Source: an uncultured Desulfuromonadales bacterium
Lineage (GTDB): Bacteria > Desulfobacterota > Desulfuromonadia > Desulfuromonadales > Geopsychrobacteraceae
DNA: 7,033 bases
Assembly: GCA_945788205.1 (NCBI GenBank)
Contig: CALZLE010000433.1
Location: forward strand, 1 to 7,033
Direction of reading: 5' to 3'
Under the pieces are notes generated by a model. The model was not told the DNA's origin. It did no database searches and saw only the letters and a program-made list of their open reading frames with translations. This document shows, one piece after another, positions 5,311-7,033 of the stretch. Within the stretch, counting starts at the first letter, position 1; every line of letters starts with the position of its first letter. The position numbers were made by a program, and so were the translations under genes.

Positions 5311-7033
5311 CTAGCTGTGAATCGGGAGCACAAAGTGGACTTCGGTTCCTTGCCCCAGCTCGCTGTCGATCCAGATCTGGCCTTCGTGACTTTCGATGAT
5401 GTATTTGACGATTGTCAGACCAAGTCCAGTGCCACCGACGGAGGTGTCGGTCTGATTGCAGCGATAGAATTTTTCGAAGACTTTGACCGATTGATCTTTG
5501 GTCAAGCCGACACCCTGATCTTTGACGGTTATTCGATAGCTGTTTTCAGCGGCTTGCCCAGTGATTTTGACCTCACCTCCGACGGGGGAATATTTGACCG
5601 CATTGCTGCTCAGGTTCTCCATCACCTGCCAGATTTTTTCTTTGTCGACAAAGAGTTCCGTATCGTCCGCTTTCAGATCGATGACAAAAGAATGATCTCC
5701 CGATAATTGTTGCAGGTGCTGAATTGGGCGTTCAAAAAGTTCTTGCGCTGTATGTTTCTCCCTTTTCAGTTCCAGGGGCTTTCCCGATTCGATGCGACTG
5801 GTATCGAGGAGCTCGCCGACCAGACCGGAGAGAAAATCGGCTTTTTCGTTGATGATGGTAAGAAACTCTTGCTCTTCTTCTGGAGAATGCTGATTTTCCA
5901 ACAGAAATTCTGAAAATCCCAGGATTGCAGTTAGCGGCGTGCTCAGCTCGTGGACGGCAGTCGTGATAAATTCACTCTTCATCCGCTCGATTTCCCGTTC
6001 CTGGCTGATGTCGTGGATAAGGAAGATCATGCCGATCGATTTGCCCTTTTTGTCTGTCAGGACCGAAGTTCTGATCTGCAAAGACATGGAAGTTTGAAGG
6101 TCCGCTGCAATCTGCTCGATATTAAAACGGTAATCATTCAGTTGTTGCTGCAACGCCTCTTCCATCTGGACGATTACCGCTGGATCACGAACAATGGTTT
6201 TCAGCGGTTCGCCGATACAATCATCTGCTGAAAATTGAAAAAGTTCCTCTGCTTGCAGGTTGACCAACAGAACCCGATTTTCAAGATCGGTAACAATCAG
6301 TCCGTCAGGAACAGAACTGACAATGTCGGTGAGCTGTTTGCGGACCTGTTCGGTCTGCTCCAGCGAAAGCCAGAGTTGCTCGGTTCGTTCGGTGACCCGT
6401 TCTTCCAATTCGTCATGAATTTTATTCAGCGCCGACTCTGCTGCTTTTCGCTCATCGATTTCGTTTTCCAGCTTGGTATTACTGGTGTGGACTTTCAAGA
6501 TTTCATCAAAGAGCTGTTTGTCGGTCGTCTTTAGTTGCTGTTCTGTGCGGCCCAGTACGGTGGTTGCAAAAAATAAAAACCCACCTGCGGCTAGCAGACA
6601 GAGACCGGTGAAGACGAAAACGGTGTCCCAGTAGTCGGTCAGGGAGGTTGTGACATCAAGTAAAACCAGAATCTCACCAACCTGCCGGTCAGCAGAATCG
6701 AGTAAAGGTTGGATTTGCCCCTGGTACTTTTTATTGTCTGCGGTGATTTTTATTGTTTCGTCCGGCTGAATCGTTTGTTTTTTGAGGCTTTGGATGATTG
6801 CCGGCAACAGATGAGGTTGGGAGGATTGGAGAATAATTCTGTCCGACAAAAGATCCCAGCTGGAAGGATCTTTATCGAGCATTTCGATGCCGATGGTCCA
6901 TTTTTCACGATCAAGAAATTTTTTGTCGATGGTCAGGGTCAGGATGGTATTTTCCCGCTGAAAAAAGTTGTTGAGCAGTCGCTCAATTTCTTCACCCAGC
7001 TCCAAGTAGCCGAGCAGCTGATCCCCTTGATAC
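5311..7033 (-). CDS. Membrane sensor histidine kinase with PAS domain (5' end outside window)
   Basis: The frame is open to the right edge, giving 573 residues. Numbering here starts at the first complete codon (7032-7030). Residues 1-130 look like the end of an extracytoplasmic Cache-type sensor, beginning YQGDQLLGYLELGEEIE. One membrane helix spans about 136-159. No HAMP domain is evident, and a charged coiled coil (about 169-234) follows directly. A PAS domain (about 234-345) precedes HisKA with phosphoacceptor His361 in VHELSTPL. The ATPase domain has Asn477 in the N box (ENLSSNAVKYSP), DQGVG (505-509), an F box (VFEKFYR) and GGTGLGL. All residues needed for kinase activity are present. 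A TTG at 7005-7003 is not a convincing start because it has no Shine-Dalgarno site and family-like sequence continues upstream. No response regulator is in the window. The signal sensed is unknown. Confidence 0.93.
   Translation of the reverse strand, partial: YQGDQLLGYLELGEEIERLLNNFFQRENTILTLTIDKKFLDREKWTIGIEMLDKDPSSWDLLSDRIILQSSQPHLLPAIIQSLKKQTIQPDETIKITADNKKYQGQIQPLLDSADRQVGEILVLLDVTTSLTDYWDTVFVFTGLCLLAAGGFLFFATTVLGRTEQQLKTTDKQLFDEILKVHTSNTKLENEIDERKAAESALNKIHDELEERVTERTEQLWLSLEQTEQVRKQLTDIVSSVPDGLIVTDLENRVLLVNLQAEELFQFSADDCIGEPLKTIVRDPAVIVQMEEALQQQLNDYRFNIEQIAADLQTSMSLQIRTSVLTDKKGKSIGMIFLIHDISQEREIERMKSEFITTAVHELSTPLTAILGFSEFLLENQHSPEEEQEFLTIINEKADFLSGLVGELLDTSRIESGKPLELKREKHTAQELFERPIQHLQQLSGDHSFVIDLKADDTELFVDKEKIWQVMENLSSNAVKYSPVGGEVKITGQAAENSYRITVKDQGVGLTKDQSVKVFEKFYRCNQTDTSVGGTGLGLTIVKYIIESHEGQIWIDSELGQGTEVHFVLPIHS

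Noticed and set aside
7003..7005. TTG as the start codon of the sensor kinase
   Set aside because: The frame continues to the window edge with sequence that fits the sensor domain, and there is no Shine-Dalgarno site, so the true start is outside.

Overview
This window looks like chromosomal DNA of a Gram-negative bacterium. Gene content suggests a deltaproteobacterium of the Desulfuromonadales type: a Thermotoga/Bacillus-type DAHP synthase, a short ACT-domain SerA with SerC, and a membrane sensor kinase with a Cache-like sensor. That placement is inference from remembered family resemblance and has low to moderate confidence. Genes are densely packed, with good Shine-Dalgarno sites and GC-rich hairpin terminators.

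Left edge (1-340): the broken 3' end of a superfamily II helicase of the kind found in TOTE-type conflict systems and restriction-like loci. Its reading frame changes between positions 62 and 95, so it is probably a decayed accessory gene. It lies on the 3' side of a tRNA gene, the usual side for integrated islands. Positions 341-450 hold nothing I can identify.

tRNA and leader region (451-957): a complete tRNA-Phe(GAA) on the minus strand has a near-consensus promoter and its own terminator. Pointing the other way is an unusually elaborate leader for the DAHP synthase gene. It encodes a 27-residue peptide with eight Phe codons plus one Tyr and one Trp. An antiterminator pairing (779-791 with 833-846) competes with a terminator hairpin followed by a T-run (829-877). 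A second perfect terminator-like hairpin (891-921) follows before aroF. This is the standard layout of ribosome-mediated transcription attenuation, here applied to the first enzyme of aromatic amino acid synthesis and located next to the tRNA gene whose charging it would sense.

Biosynthetic block (958-4749): aroF, then a small four-cysteine protein of unknown function, then serA and serC, all on the plus strand. A sigma70-like promoter lies before serA, so serA-serC can probably be expressed apart from the Phe-controlled aroF unit. AroF joins PEP and erythrose-4-phosphate to start the shikimate pathway. SerA and SerC turn 3-phosphoglycerate into phosphoserine. Serine is also the co-substrate for tryptophan synthesis. 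A strong terminator closes the block.

Right side (4754-7033): a PaaI-like hotdog thioesterase with a GTG start begins 20 bases after the serC terminator. Converging on it from the right edge is a membrane histidine kinase (Cache-like sensor, one visible membrane helix, coiled coil, PAS, HisKA, HATPase). The 5' end of the kinase gene lies outside the window. The gap between these convergent genes contains several competing inverted repeats.

The most rewarding item is the Phe leader/attenuator with its tandem hairpins. Nothing else clearly points to a new system, though the helicase relic and the small cysteine protein deserve a look.
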